Translations under genes and position numbers: made by a program
Shown here: piece by piece, positions 5,456 to 5,929 of the stretch
How the letters are laid out: each line of letters starts with the position of its first letter
Position numbering within the stretch: position 1 is the stretch's first letter
Assembly (NCBI GenBank): GCA_021778575.1
Contig: JAJYCH010000332.1
Location: 1 to 5,929, forward strand
Direction: 5' to 3'
Length of the DNA: 5,929 nucleotides
Origin: Planctomycetota bacterium
GTDB lineage: Bacteria > Planctomycetota > Planctomycetia > Isosphaerales > Isosphaeraceae
The notes under the pieces: generated by a model
Databases searched by the model: none
The model's input: the letters and a program-made list of their open reading frames with translations, nothing else
Told to the model about the DNA's origin: nothing

Positions 5456-5929
5456 ATGAAATTCACCTGGAAATTCCTTCCCCTATCTTCCACGCAGAAG
5501 ACCGCCCGACCGCGCCGGTCCCAGCGCATGAGCTTTTCCTGGGACGGCCTGGAAGAGCGGAAAGTCCTCTCTCACGCCGGAGGGGTCCACCATATACAGG
5601 CCGCCGTCCATTCGTTCTCGGCTTCGGTTTCGAGCGAAGAGACGAACACTTCCTCAACGTCCTCGACGCTCGCCACGGCGCGTCAGGCGTTGCAGACCGA
5701 GGTCCAGACCGTCCTCAGCGCCTCGGGAACCACCGTCGCCGAGTTGACCGCCATTCACACCACGTTCCAGACCTTGCAAACCGATAGCCTCAAACCTACC
5801 AGCGGTTCGGCCCTGAGCAGCTTCGAGAACAGCCTCGTCTCCTCCTACGCCGGCGGAACCACCCTGACCGGCAACGCCACCCTCCTGGCCCAGTTCGAGG
5901 CCCTCTACACCTCGACCCCGACAACCCAG
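5456..5929 (+). CDS. Probable exported planctomycetal protein with LEERK-type N-terminal motif, 3' end outside window
   Basis: The first 158 codons of a longer gene; there is no stop before the window edge. A good ribosome binding site (GGAG at 5444-5447, eight bases before the ATG) supports the start. The N-terminus is basic (KTARPRRSQR, 15-24), followed by FSWDGLEERKVLS (27-39), a variant of the LE-x-R-x-LS motif of planctomycetal surface or exported proteins; there is no hydrophobic signal peptide. After a Ser/Thr-rich stretch (52-71) comes an alpha-helical-looking part rich in Gln, Thr, Leu and Ser (72-158) with VAELTAIHTTFQTLQTD and LLAQFEALYTS segments, reminiscent of lineage-specific secreted hypothetical proteins of Planctomycetes. 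Function is unknown. It is divergent from the kinase-sigma operon and could be one of its targets (inference). Confidence 0.85.
   Translation, partial: MKFTWKFLPLSSTQKTARPRRSQRMSFSWDGLEERKVLSHAGGVHHIQAAVHSFSASVSSEETNTSSTSSTLATARQALQTEVQTVLSASGTTVAELTAIHTTFQTLQTDSLKPTSGSALSSFENSLVSSYAGGTTLTGNATLLAQFEALYTSTPTTQ

Noticed and set aside
1..5929. CRISPR arrays, tRNA or rRNA genes, insertion sequences
   Set aside because: I saw no regularly spaced repeats, no tRNA-like or rRNA-like stretch, no transposase frame and no terminal inverted repeats with target duplications; the broken RND region shows deletions but no inserted element.

Overview
The window looks like chromosomal DNA of a high-GC planctomycete, most likely from the Isosphaeraceae or a near relative. 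This rests on three things: an ECF sigma factor gene next to a membrane Ser/Thr kinase with TPR repeats, two proteins with the planctomycetal N-terminal LE-x-LEDR-x-L-S / LEERK-x-LS type motif in place of a normal signal peptide, and strong G/C preference at third codon positions. The assignment is from recognition of families, not from a search.

Layout. Positions 1-216 hold no convincing gene. Positions 217-467 are the wreck of an RND efflux pump gene on the + strand: its first ~14 codons are fused, after an internal deletion and frame change, to a piece from further inside the same family, and the reading is then cut off. An unrecognised short + strand ORF (464-607) follows and runs tail-to-tail into, and antisense to, the end of the kinase gene. 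Positions 517-4871 are a compact minus-strand block, transcribed from right to left: a Pro/Ser/Thr-rich protein with one C-terminal membrane helix (3738-4871), an ECF sigma factor (3120-3713, GTG start chosen from the ribosome binding site), and an 860-residue kinase-TM-TPR protein (517-3099). Gaps are 24 and 20 bases, so one operon is likely. Positions 4872-5455 are a 584-base divergent intergenic region that is not empty: it has a near-perfect Shine-Dalgarno sequence with a possible ~30-codon leader ORF, a 9-base direct repeat, and a strong + strand intrinsic terminator with no obvious gene in front of it. Positions 5456-5929 are the start of a second motif-tagged, probably exported protein, cut by the window edge.

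How the parts may work together (inference): the kinase domain faces the cytoplasm and its TPR domain faces outwards. The Pro/Ser/Thr-rich protein would sit in the same membrane with its long disordered part outside, and the sigma factor would be the transcriptional output. No classical anti-sigma factor is present, so phosphorylation or the membrane protein may take that role. The divergent tagged protein is a plausible regulon member. The most interesting candidates are this three-gene signalling unit and the orphan leader/terminator in the divergent region.
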